Of a stretch of DNA of 64,000 bases, positions 35,820 to 46,409 are shown piece after piece. The notes under the pieces are model-generated. The model had not been told where the DNA came from, searched no databases, and saw only the letters and a program-made list of their open reading frames with translations. Where the stretch lies: assembly GCA_022497155.1 (NCBI GenBank), contig MU385713.1, forward strand, positions 1,116,001-1,180,000, given 5' to 3'. Numbering within the stretch: position 1 is the first letter of the stretch; each line of letters starts with the position of its first letter. Made by a program: the position numbers and the translations under genes. This stretch comes from Whalleya microplaca. Taxonomy: Eukaryota; Ascomycota; Sordariomycetes; Xylariales; Xylariaceae.

Positions 35820-36637
35820 TGTGGAGCCGAATTGTGCGATTCCAAGCAGCAGAAACTGTATTTCCGATGGTATGATGTATGACACGCAGGTGGGTTTGAA
35901 TATAGCTCTCAGGTAGGTAAGCTCTCACCGTGGAGGTTCAATGCGTGCTGATGAGGGGCAGTGTGGTGTTGGATGCGAGATCTGTGGCGGGGGAGGGGCA
36001 GCTTGGAGAAGATATTGTTGGGACCCCACTTGGAAGAAGCCTCTACCTTGAATAGAACTACATGAATAGATAGTTAGGTACAGACGGAATATCTAATTTG
36101 TTGGGTCGACTCTAATAATTGATAAGAAGCCGTGGTTGTATATGGATATCAGATGAAATCATTCCATGGTACGGAGTACTACTATTGGCTAGAAGCGTGA
36201 TAGAAGCATCTAACCTATCTTTGAAGTACTCACCCTCCTGCGCATCTTCGTCGCTAGTTCATCTGACTTGCGATGGCTCGTGCGGGTATCTGGTTGAATG
36301 TTGAAAATCTAACTTGTAAACGTGAAATGTGTAGAGTTGAGGTCATCCTGAGATAGTCTCAACTCACCGAAGTCGCTTTAGACTCGAGGCTAGCAAGGAA
36401 GAGGCTTCTTTTCAAAGCCAAGAGCTGTTGCAAGCTTTCAGCACAATTCGGTAGAAACGACAAAAGAGGGCGGTATAGCTGTTAATATCTACTGAAAGTG
36501 AGCTTATGTATTGAATATACGATCATGTGTGAGCTGCTAGGGTGAGATATTGTCCAGCAGGCACACTTCGGCTCTGGCTGTAAAGAATATGAACTATGTT
36601 ATCTGAGACCTTTTCAATAGTCGTTTAACAACTGCTG
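35820..36637. other. ureG promoter region and tRNA upstream flank
   Basis: No supported coding frame. AT content rises towards the tRNA. No LTR or other retroelement remnant is recognised beside the tRNA. Confidence 0.45.
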
Positions 36638-36728
36638 TCTCGATTAGTATAGTGGTTAGTATGCCAGCTTGTCAATCCCTGTATTGTCAGCTTCGCTGGA
36701 GACCGGGGTTCAATTCCCCGATCGAGAG
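36638..36728 (+). tRNA. tRNA-Asp (anticodon GTC) with a 19-nt intron
   Basis: The acceptor stem pairs TCTCGAT (36638-36644) with ATCGAGA (36721-36727), and G36728 is the discriminator base. The D arm, anticodon stem CCAGC/GCTGG and T arm CGGGG-TTCAATT-CCCCG are complete. The loop TTGTCA|C places GTC as anticodon. A 19-nt intron (36675-36693) interrupts after position 37, the canonical site; the mature tRNA is 72 nt. Internal A and B boxes for RNA polymerase III are present. A TTTT run that could terminate transcription follows a few bases downstream at about 36737. The fungal tRNA-Asp consensus is matched closely. Confidence 0.95.
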
Positions 36729-39575
36729 CTTATCTCAACTTTTGCATTTCGTACGTATATTCCGTAATGTATTATGTCAAATTTTTTGCCTACCATCATT
36801 TTTAATATGCTATCTACGGTTTTTGTATAGCACATATAGCGAAACTATCACCGTCCTCTCTATTATGTTGATTATAATCAAGCAAATAAATCAAGTTATA
36901 TTTGTCAAGAGGTGCTTTGGAATGAATCTCGTTCGTATTAAAAACATGGACTGTCTTAGAAAACTTTTCTATGCACTATATTATACATAACACTTGGGTT
37001 AAACTATCTATACATTTTATCCTACCTAGGACAACGCCACCTGTCAACTCTTCGTTAACCTTAGAAATTGAACCTTATACTATTTCCAACTCGAACACTT
37101 TATTTGAAGCTAACTCTGACAAAAATAGACTCGGGCAGATATGGTGAACTTCCATAGTAGTGCTGCTGTATTACAATGTCAAAAGCCTCTTGTCTCTCGA
37201 TTCAAGACATGCTACAGCTTTCGAGGCTTCGGGGCCATCCGAGAATAGCCTGGACGTGCTCTGTCTGCTTACCTTAAAACCCGACTTATTGGTCCTTGTC
37301 GATCAACGAGATGTCGACTTTAAAACTCCGAATCATCATTGTTTACAAATACCTGGCTACCTACCTACCTAGCCAAGACAGTCCGTAACATCGCCTATAT
37401 GTATTGATCCTACAATTGCTTGCCGTTGGTGGCTTCGGTGTTAAGCGATACCAGTTACCAGTGCAGTCGTTACATGGTTCGTGCTGCAAGGTGCAGCCGT
37501 TGTCCGTTGGAGAATGTAACACGTCTTGCTTGAAGACCTGGATCATGCAGCAGGATGCACCTGTTGCGTCTTCCGTCGAGGCATCCCCAGCACAGGTTGA
37601 GTCGCTTCGTCTCTGTGTGGATATTCGTGCCTAATGGGATCTATCCACTAGTTACGTAGTATACCAAGGATGATAGGCGACATCGAGGGCAGGCTGCATT
37701 TCGTCAGTATCCTGGAGTCCAACCAAGGCACGGCTAAAGTTACTATAATGATCCATTGTGATCAGCAGTTGACTCTTCTATTTCACGAGCCCAGCGCCCA
37801 TCGCTTGCAGTCAACGAATGCTTCATGGTGAATTTTTGCTGATCGCGTGCTCGCTCAAATCGCGTGGCGCCTTCGAGGTTTCACTATTATATGCTCCTGC
37901 CTAAATCCGTACACATACGGGCGAACAAGCAATGTGCTCCCCAAAATTCACGAACGATAGTCCCAAGTTGCGGCGATCTTTGATGCTGTAAGCGTCCTAT
38001 TTGCAGAGCTTGATGCTGTTAGACTCTACCTAACCTGTTAAGACACCCTGTTAGGGAACCATGCAGGCCAACCCGCAGAATTTTAGGTATGATTATAGAT
38101 AGTGTATTGCGTATCCACAACCGATTTGCCGTGTTTGGCGACGGCCAAATAGATTGATGAGGGTCACGAAAGCATATGTATGGCCGGCGCCTGGATGGGC
38201 ACGGCTCGAGCCACCGTGATCTGATTATCAGAAGTAAACTGGCTGGCCGCGCCGTGGTAGATTGGGTGGTCTCACGACAGAAACAGCACTCCACTCAACC
38301 AACTTCAACGCCGCAAGGGACGAGGCCAAGTCGGCATCGGCATCATTCTCCACGGTAAGACAGAAAATAAGCAGTATGTATGCGTAGAGAATCACCGAGT
38401 CGATCGCGGGGGGTACCGACAGGACGTTGTGCGACGACTTCTGTAAGCAGTTGAGCCCAGGACCGAGAGAAGACTACCTAATCACCACCATGCATAGGAG
38501 GCGCTCTTTGCGAAGTGATATGTTCTCGATCCATCCAGTTCCCCTTGGGGTAAATGGCCGCTAGGGTACGTGCATGCAAGCCACCCTATCGTAACTTTAG
38601 CTCAAGCCATATTTGTACGCATTGGGTCTAGGACACCTCGTTGACCGGGGTCGCAACCAGCCTTCAACTGCCCTTCTTCCCACCTATTACCTATAGCATC
38701 CAACTCCAGTCGGCATACGACGTACCGTAGGATGGACAGGCAGGTGTCCCAGACCGCTCTCTCTGCTGCTGTCTTCGTCAAGAATGCTGTGACACAATTT
38801 GATTTCAGGGGCTGGGTAAAAAGCGCGAGACTCAATAGCGCATCTCGATACCGTCAGCTCACGCAACGAGATCTGAGAATGCTGAAATCAGAGAGAAAAG
38901 AGGCAATCGTGGTCACGCAGCCGTCTATAAATCGTTAGTTCGGCTCGTCCCCTTATTATAAGCCAACGTCAGCCAATGGCGCTTCGGCGGTCAACTGACC
39001 ATTGCGGTTGACTGCGGTTCATGAGCTCCTAGTCGGCTAGTTTAGCATTATCCCCTTGTCCAAGATGCTGCGCCGAGACAGTTGCGATGTGGTTCTGCCC
39101 CGGATTTCCACTAAATGGATGTTGACTTCCCTCTTTTGGTACAAGATTGCCTTGCCATCCATCTCGTGTCTCGTGGGACCGTTGCAATCTACTGCCTTAA
39201 CTCTAGAAACTTGCTATTAACCTCGAGAGTTCCTGTCTATCTCGCTCTCGAGTTTCCACGTCTTGCATACAGTCGAAGATATCCCCTGAATTTGTCATAC
39301 ATACATATTCCTGTGGTTGTGAAGTCTCCTAACTAGGGGTATCCCTCCTTTCAGACAGGTCATGCATGACATATCTGCAAGGACGAATTGCCGCTTTACG
39401 GGAACCATAACCTTTGCAAACATCCCATTCTGTCTCATTATCCCGGTGCATGTCTTTGATTTCGGCGTCTAGACCTTGAGCATTCCTTTAATACGAGTTC
39501 ATGCCGCCGGCGCATTCCTAGTAACCTTAATACTATTTTCTCAACTATAGTCAACTATACTCGGTTCCTGGCACA
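36729..39575. other. Gene-poor 2.8 kb stretch between tRNA-Asp and hypothetical gene
   Basis: 36730-37100 is AT rich. A cysteine-rich open frame on the minus strand at 37361-37630 is listed separately. Other frames are below about 95 codons and unconvincing. Pyrimidine-rich sequence near 39540 should be the promoter of the gene at 39576. Confidence 0.4.
37361..37630 (-). CDS. Possible exon or remnant of a small cysteine-rich protein
   Basis: On the minus strand an 89-codon open frame ends at a TAG at 37361-37363. Its 5' edge is an in-frame TAG that is also a possible splice acceptor (CATTAG). The peptide contains eight cysteines, including an adjacent pair in 'GASCCMIQVFKQD' and the cluster 'NGCTLQHEPCNDC', with many Asn, Thr, Pro and Gly residues, which recalls secreted fungal cysteine-rich proteins. 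I find no convincing start or signal-peptide exon upstream; an ACCATGAAG at about 37835 opens a short frame without a hydrophobic core. The plus strand is also open over most of this stretch, so the reading direction is uncertain. It may be a decayed gene or chance. Confidence 0.2.
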   Translation of the reverse strand, partial: ARISTQRRSDSTCAGDASTEDATGASCCMIQVFKQDVLHSPTDNGCTLQHEPCNDCTGNWYRLTPKPPTASNCRINTYRRCYGLSWLGR

Positions 39576-40829
39576 ATGCAATTCACCATGAATCGCACCG
39601 CAGACCTTCGTCAAGCGTCGGGCACAGCCAAGCAGGCTGTCGCAAAACCAGACACACGCAAGCAAAATTATACAAGGCATCATCGCCATGCTAAGTCACA
39701 GCCCTTCGATGCTGATGATCTACGCCGGCGGCTTCACGTAGTCATTGCGGAGCAGGAAGAGAAGGAATTACAGGAGAGGAAGCGAAGAGCAAGATTAGAA
39801 GCTCTAGAAAGAGTACCTCAGGAGAAGCATGACTCGGCTACAGACGAACACGCGATAGAGGAGTCGGATACAACGTCATTAAAACTAACAAGGCCAGTGG
39901 CCGACGGGACGAGTTTCGCGGCAAGGATGGCGAAGGACAACAGGGCAACGGCAGACTCGCCGTTGAGGGCAAACACCAACCGATCGTCTGGACGGTCGAA
40001 GCCAAAGTCCCTCCAAGACAAGCTACGGCGTAAATCCTCAAGGGGAGTAGAGCCGACAGCAGAACATGCCGAAAAGCCAACACCGTACCACCACGTCCCT
40101 CAGGAAGCGGCAGCGCAGTTCGCAAGGACCGCAACGGCCATCAGCGTCGGCGATAGGAGTCTCGTGCATAGCCTCTCGCAGGCGGCTCTAAGCTACCACA
40201 TGGAGGGCAGCCGGCCTTCAGACCGCGCCGAGCTCGAGGCGAGCATGACGCCCGCGCAACAGCAGCGCGCCCTCAGGAGGGCACAGAGCTACCGCGAGAA
40301 GCTGCACGAGCGGAACCAGTTCCAGCAAGCCCATGTTCCGCAGGCAGAGGAGCGAAGCAGTTCGGAGGAAAGCCTTCAACATAACGCTGCTGCGTCTTCT
40401 AGAGGGAAGGCAAGCGGCTGCGGTAGGTCGGAGCGCCAGAACAGCTTCGGCAACATCCTCGAGGACGAGGTGTTAGCCGTGGTCCACCCGCCGCCTGCGA
40501 TACACGACCTCCCGGCGGACCAGATCTCGTCCGAGGAAACCCTCGTCGTCGATCCGGCGACCGCGAACGAGCACCGCGTCGACTGGACGCAGAGCGACGA
40601 GGTCTACGAGAAGCCGAAGCGGACGAAGAGCCCGCTGCTGAGGAAGGCAGATTCGATATGGACGCTGAAGGCAAGGTTAGGGAATTTCACGAAACAGAGT
40701 CATCATAATAATAATCGCGGCGAGAAACCCGTGGTGCGCGAGAAGGAGGCGGTATTTGCTGCTGCTTTGTCCCCGCCGCCGCAGAAGTCCCATAGTAGGT
40801 TCGGGTTCCTGGCTAGGTTTAAGCGTTAA
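39576..40829 (+). CDS. Hypothetical protein, charged and largely disordered
   Basis: I do not recognise this gene. One exon of 417 codons starts at an ATG preceded by GCACA. The protein is polar: a basic N-terminus (about 1-45, with HHRHAKSQPF), a charged probable helix at about 48-78 (RRRLHVVIAEQEEKELQERK), Ser/Arg-rich stretches, a second helical part around 210-260 (SMTPAQQQRALRRAQSYREK), and a C-terminus with 'SIWTLKARLGNF' and a terminal basic-aromatic 'RFGFLARFKR'. There is no signal peptide or membrane span. Third positions become GC rich only in the second half (after about 40200), as in real genes nearby. Length, uninterrupted frame and codon use support a true gene. The conserved parts are probably the short blocks 'SIWTLKARLG' and the end. 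Confidence 0.75.
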   Translation: MQFTMNRTADLRQASGTAKQAVAKPDTRKQNYTRHHRHAKSQPFDADDLRRRLHVVIAEQEEKELQERKRRARLEALERVPQEKHDSATDEHAIEESDTTSLKLTRPVADGTSFAARMAKDNRATADSPLRANTNRSSGRSKPKSLQDKLRRKSSRGVEPTAEHAEKPTPYHHVPQEAAAQFARTATAISVGDRSLVHSLSQAALSYHMEGSRPSDRAELEASMTPAQQQRALRRAQSYREKLHERNQFQQAHVPQAEERSSSEESLQHNAAASSRGKASGCGRSERQNSFGNILEDEVLAVVHPPPAIHDLPADQISSEETLVVDPATANEHRVDWTQSDEVYEKPKRTKSPLLRKADSIWTLKARLGNFTKQSHHNNNRGEKPVVREKEAVFAAALSPPPQKSHSRFGFLARFKR

Positions 40830-43800
40830 CACGACTCATGATAATATAATAATGAATATTATATACACATGTATAAATATATATCCTCCTCGATGTCTCC
40901 TTGCTGCTTTATGTCCCCATGATGCTCGGAAACGACCCGCCGTACCCGCCGTACAAGTGCTTATGGAGGAAGCACTATCCTGATATTGATCACTTCCATA
41001 TATTACATCTACGTGCTATCTTCATTTGCTCAGCGTTGCCATGGCGTAGTTATACTTTACGCCAACGAAGTTTCTTCACTTCATGTGCAATTATCAGGCC
41101 AGTTGCAGTCACTCAAAGAGAGAGCTCAAGCTGCCATAGGATGTTAGACAGCATACATCAATCGACGCCGCCCTTCTCCAGCACTACACAGATCATACAG
41201 GCAGATGAAACAACACTCCATGAACTGTAGAAGTCAGGCCATGAAGGGCGCCTCGTCTAATAAGCTCGGACAAAAGACGTGATCTAGACTGCAGCCACGC
41301 TCGATATTGATTGGCCACCCACCGCAATCACCTGCCAATTAGAGCGCACCATTATCTCACTTGTAAATCACACATGCGTATCATGCGGTTTGTTTCTGTA
41401 CGTAAGGGAGCTGTCTCCGGGCTTACGTCTACTGTCGATTCGCCCAAGCGCAGCCACAAATACAAATACAGGCGTAGCTTGCACATGATCTCCAGCGTAT
41501 GCATTACGCGCTTGCTAGCTCGCTGTGAAGCGTGCTTCACTAAGACCATGTCGCAAATGTCAGGCACTCTTCTCTTGTTCTCAATCTTGTAACCAACTCG
41601 TAACCAATAGGAATACACAGACTCGGAACGCGTTGCTGAAGTTAGTCGTAATTGTGACTGCGTTGGTGTAGATTGTACAATTTAGTATATATATAAGTAC
41701 GCGCTGACGACTTTGGTAAGCTTGGCCAGGCAACTGTTCGTGATGAGGAGTGTTTATAAGACATGACTCACTGACATGTCTGAAGTTAGGACTTTTGTCA
41801 ACAACGAGGTCCTCAGACATGTGAAAGAACACGTGTAATTAATAGACAATATTCAATTCTCCGGAATGACATGCCATATGTATGAGATGTTACATATGTA
41901 ACTCCTTAGTGAGGGAATAGCCTGTAAATATCATCCCAATGTGTTATATACCTTGCTCACCTAGCCCACGTGAGTAAACAATTGAGGAGTTCCTCAATTC
42001 TGAACGAGAATGTCAGATAGAAGTCCGTCATCTAATTTACGGGACACGAAGCCAAGTAACGGCGAATCCCACAACTCAAGCAGCACTCGACTGCCTTGCA
42101 CACTCTACCTAAAACCCTCACTCTCACCCAGAGCCTCAGCTCGATCCAGTATTCCCTTAACCCTTTACCAATAGTTTAACCTACCGTAAACCCACCTCCT
42201 ACCTTCCTCCCAAAAAGCCGTCAGACCGTGTCACGAACGGAACGCCCCAGAAGGGAGCCCGCATATCCCGGCGATGCTGAACGACGTGGCACAGCCGCTG
42301 CTCAGACCCCCCAATAATGTCCGTAGCCTCACTAACTCCTTTCCTGCTGTGCCACAGCTGCGCTTGCCCTCCCATGTATGTACACAGTATTGGACTCGAC
42401 AGGCGTCGGCCTGTTTTCCGTACGTACGCGCAGGGCAGATCAGGTTAGTACGAGGGGAGCAGGGGGTATGTAGGGAGCTGTGAATCGGAGGTTTCGTCGT
42501 CACACATGAGGAGGGAGGGAGGGAGGGAGCATAGGCCCTTTTGGGCCTGATGCTTTTGGGGGCCGGGAGGGTTTCGTAGGCACTGTATTCGTTTTTGGGA
42601 CGTTGAGCTGCTTGCTAACGGCCGAGTGATGGATGTTGGTATTGAGGCTTGGATGTCAGTAGCTGCTGCATATGAGGTGGTGACATCAGTTTTGTCTTGG
42701 TAAGTGCGAGTAAAGGGTTCATTTAATGTGAAGACAATTCGGAGAATAACTGTCTGGGTGACATGCTGCTGATCGGTGAGTCAAATTCCAGGTTCTTGCC
42801 CAGAGTCATCTCGTGGTATCGTCGTGTCAGTTGCGACTGTGGCTTTGCGTGTGACTTACCTGTCTATTCAACTGTCAATCCAACATGAATCATTGCCCAA
42901 AATCAAGGCTCAATGGAACGGAACGTTGTTTAATCCAAGCCCTCGAAGAGTAGGGAAATAGGAGATCATCATTCAATGCCCTTTCAGGAACACATGTACA
43001 CCAGCAACGGCATGTTTACGTAACGTATAGATTATCTCGACCCAAATCAGCTTGGAATGCCTTGGTGAGTCGTATTCATAGCCGTGTAAGGTATCATTTA
43101 AACCATTGCCATGGTGGCGCTGGAGAGTGATTGCCACATAGGCCTCACCAATGCTACGAGATATATGACATGTCGTTGTGCTTGAACCTATTAGTATTTT
43201 AATTTGCTCATACTTTTCATATAGGTATGATTGTCTGATCTCAGTGTCGCTAAGTGAATCATTGCAATCATTTAGACTTGAGTCCTAGACGTCGCCAGCG
43301 CTGGTGATAAACATCGCCAATAATGGAAGCCTGGAGGTCTGTCTTTCTAGGAGTTGCCGCTTGCCTATGGTAGTCTTCTAGGTTGCTATACGGGCATGTG
43401 TCCTTAGCAGTCTAAATAACCAGTATTTCAGTGAGACAGTTGGGATAAGAAGGCGGAAAACTATTTACCCGCCTCCCAATTTACACGAGGCCGCAGCGTG
43501 TAGCACTCGCTACATACACATGGTAGAATATGGCCTAAGTCAAAGTCGCGTGCTTACAGGACAGAGGGTGGCTAGTATGACGGACAGTCAGATTTAGGAA
43601 TGAAAGCTTCACTATTGAGATCGTGGCGGAACACGTGCTACTAATGGCATGTCTGCCCGTTGTTGATCCTCTCTCCTTCTCCAAATTCTACGCACTCTAA
43701 CCTTCAGGAGCCTATCAGACTCAATATTTGTCTTAGACAGGTCCTGTCATAAGGATGAGACATTGGTCCCCATCCCCCCTCTCCATGATGACTCTGCTTC

Positions 43801-44130
43801 AATTGGTCAGGTGGAAAATCAAATACGCAGGCAATCAAGGCCCTATATCAATGTTAGCAATGGTTCCAATATATGAGAAGCAGGTAGCACGTTTTAACAT
43901 ACTGGGCAGAGTGTATAATCTCTGGATTATAGTACATATATTATAATACATAATCCATCTCCGTGTTATTGTTACAGTATTGAGAGTGATTTCCTGTAAT
44001 CCCATGAGTTCGGCCGCTTTTATAATGGGACGGCCATTGTAGCTAGAAAAGGACTTACTCTCGCGTAAATACGCCACCAGTGAGTGTCTGTACGACTGGT
44101 ACCGGGTCATGCCATGATCCCATCATGGGT

Positions 44131-44166
44131 GACGCGCTTTGCGACGCGCTTGGTGATGCGCTCATA
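44131..44166 (+). repeat. Three tandem 12-bp units
   Basis: GACGCGCTTTGC, GACGCGCTTGGT and GATGCGCTCATA follow each other directly. The shared core is GAYGCGCT. They lie just after an inverted CATGAT-CCC-ATCATG element (44113-44127). Confidence 0.7.
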
Positions 44167-44256
44167 CACCTAGTGGTGGAGTACTTATAAGGCGAATAGA
44201 TGTCGCCAAGAATGATTATGGCCATTCTTTAGCCCATGAAAATGGAGACTAATGTA

Positions 44257-44310
44257 CATGTTCGTACATAACTTTACAGTGTGTTCATGTTTGTACAGAA
44301 CTTTACAGTG
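44257..44310 (+). repeat. Direct 25-bp repeat in the 3' flank of the HIT-finger gene
   Basis: Copies at 44257-44281 and 44286-44310 differ at two positions. On the minus (transcript) strand each contains TGTAAAG and a TGTACRAACA sequence. They begin about 40 bp beyond the stop codon, so they probably lie in the 3' UTR. Confidence 0.75.
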
Positions 44311-44350
44311 CCTGTATAAGTCAAGGCCTGCATTTGTTGTAGGGAGGAGC

Positions 44351-45087
44351 CTATAACTTAGTAGGCTCCTCAACCCGCAGGAGGCTTCCAATGACATCCG
44401 CATTATCTTTGGCAAGTTGCTGTCTGATACGAGCTGCTGTATCAGCAGACTCCTTTCTTGCCAAGAAAAGTCGATGGAGTTCGCAGAATTCCTGGACAGC
44501 GTCTCTATCGTCACCAGGTCCATTTCTGATTCGACGCATCGTTTTGACGGCATTGTCGTACCCGACATCCTTAGTCCAAGGCTGATTGGCCTTGCGGCGG
44601 AAGCCCGCATTGGATCCAGGCAGAGCAGTGTGCTTCGCATCACCGAAGTCGTCATGAGCAGGAGGATCCGTAGCGGCAGCGAGGGTCCAAAGGATAGCCT
44701 CAAGCCTAGGATACTTTTGGATGAGTACCTTGTATTCTGGCATATCCGTAATTTCGGACAGCTTCGAAGCTGTTGCGTCCGCTTTTGTATCCTCGACAGA
44801 ATTAGCATCGCCTGTTGATGCGGCAGGACTGTCGTTTCCATTTGTATTGGAGGCTTTACTGCTCAATGTAGCAGGACTATCATCTGCCGACTCGGGCATA
44901 TCTGGATGATTGTCACGATGTTCACGAAAACATGCGACTGAGCAACTGTGCAAGAAACGTGAGCAAGGACTAAGTAGAATCCACACTGGGATAAAAGTTC
45001 AACTTACGTGTATAAGTTACAGCGTGGGCACTTGTACTTGCCCTCAGCTGTGTCGCATATGAGACATAGAGGTCTCGTGTTTGCCAT
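44351..45087 (-). CDS. HIT-type zinc-finger protein
   Basis: Minus-strand exons 45087-45008 and 44945-44351 encode 224 aa. The N-terminal zinc finger of the HIT type has C8-x2-C11, C20-x2-C23, C28-x3-C32, H36 and H40; the splice join falls inside it (CNLYT|CSVACFREH). A Ser/Thr/Asp-rich linker and a helical C-terminal half follow, with 'PEYKVLIQKYPRLEAILWTL' and 'FCELHRLFLARKESAD'. This layout resembles the Hit1/ZNHIT3 group, which helps assemble box C/D snoRNPs, but the assignment to a subgroup is inferred. The start context ACCATGG is strong. The 3' flank carries a direct repeat. The next coding-like sequence upstream on the same strand ends only 60 bp before this start codon. Confidence 0.85.
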
Positions 45088-45147
45088 GGTGATAGTCTTG
45101 GGAAAGTACTGAGACTTTTGAAATGACAATAAAGGCAGCAGTCTGGT

Positions 45148-45526
45148 TTAATTCTCCAAACTCTTCACCATATCGTCGGACAACAAGTCCTCTCGTAGTT
45201 CACGAAGATTATGGTACGCTTCTTCGTAGTTGACGAGGATGATAGTGCTCTTGATGGTGCTGCTGATGAGACTGATGTTGAGTCTGTCGGACAGCCTTTC
45301 AATATCACAGGCAAGTGAGAGATAGTGTAATGACCTGACGAAAGTCTGAAAAAATGGATAAGAAAAAAGTTGGTCAGCGTTGCTTCTTTAAGTGAAAGGT
45401 ACGTGAGAGAGGTACACGATAGTGGAATGGGCCAGAGCATTCGGAGGTTTGAGAAGCTCCTGTAGGAAGTCTCCGAAGTGGGATTTCCAAACTAGGAACG
45501 TGTCGACAGGGATAAGGTTGTCGTAC
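45148..45526 (-). CDS. Orphan 3' exons of an unrecognised gene (possibly broken)
   Basis: Two minus-strand exons, 45526-45403 and 45345-45148, join across a 57-bp intron with a CTGAC branch site and TTTTTTCAG acceptor to give 106 codons and a TAA stop. The peptide has regular amphipathic helices ('FGDFLQELLKPPNALAHST', 'TFVRSLHYLSLACDIERLSD', 'AYHNLRELREDLLSDDM') and C-ending codons typical of real genes here. The donor (GTACCT) is weak. The first exon begins at an ATAG acceptor, with an in-frame TAA just before it. No usable ATG or consensus donor was found in the next 380 bp, the only ATG there (45911) leading to a stop after 12 codons. So the 5' part is missing, distant or decayed. I do not recognise the family. 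Confidence 0.4.
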
Positions 45527-46409
45527 CTATTTTATTTCGCGAGACAGTGTTTTCTCCGACTGTCGTCCTAGTCTGGAGAAAGTGTGAAAATAGGGTGGTG
45601 TTCCCTTGAAAATGGTCGCTGTTGCAGGTGCTGTCTTGATCTCTAGTTGAAGACAAGAAGGTGGGGCCTATAGGAAAACCTTAGGTACCTAAAAGTGCTG
45701 TATAACTCTGTACCTAAGTACGTCTTCGTTGAATGAAGAACAGCTAGACCGTTAATTGGTCTGTCTGGTCGACAACAGTATATAGGAGCACTAAATCGTC
45801 GTTGGTAACAATGGAGAGTGTAATGCTACCGCGCACGACGTGACTTACAATGTTGTCGACGCTGCAAGAAACTCAAGGGTGAAAGGATGGTGAAGAGAGA
45901 ATAGTACACATGAGACTGCAGCTGCCCTGGTGTCTAGGATTTGCAGACAATTTTGGCGTCTAGAACGTGCCCAACCAAGACCTGGTCTGAAAATAAACGT
46001 GCAAGCCACAGAGGTAATAATAATAAGTGGAATATGAGGCGAAAGTCGCCGTGGCAGCTGCGTGGTTCGTGGTGTGGCTTGAGGTTCGCACTAGAAGCAA
46101 ATTTGGTTGTTCTGGATGTTCTGGTTGGTGCGCCGGTTAACAATGATGTTATGTACATATGTACCAAGGAGAAGCTCTGAAAATCTACGTCATTGCCACT
46201 GCTTGATAAGCAGGGCCTTTTGTTGGCTGTGGTTAATCGATAAGACTACCAACAGCGTCTGGACCGCGGCAATAATTTCATCAAGACTTCTACATGTAAT
46301 TTACCTATAGACGCCATCTCTTTAATCCCCCTAATTACTGTTCGCTACTATACGAGTGGTAGAAAGCTATAAGAACATCAGAGTGCTGGGAGCCAGAATT
46401 GAGACGACA
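45527..46409. other. Intergenic and NFU1 promoter
   Basis: A short minus-strand open stretch at about 45737-45860 looks weakly coding but lacks a start. A TTAGGTACCTAA palindrome is at 45681-45692. The part next to 46410 should be the NFU1 promoter. Confidence 0.35.

Larger units (their letters stand above)
40830..44350. other. 3.5 kb gene-poor stretch
   Basis: No gene is supported; all frames are short. It holds a four-tract GGGA repeat at 42513-42527, a three-copy 12-bp direct repeat at 44131-44166, and two 25-bp repeats at 44257-44310 that fall in the 3' flank of the HIT-finger gene. No transposase or reverse transcriptase fragment is visible. Confidence 0.4.

Noticed and set aside
36729..37140. 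Retroelement LTR beside the tRNA
   Set aside because: The sequence is AT rich, but I see no paired repeats, target-site duplication or coding remnant.
45265..45340. Box C (TGATGAG) and box D (CTGA) like words suggesting a C/D snoRNA
   Set aside because: No terminal stem, and the same stretch reads well as a minus-strand protein exon.
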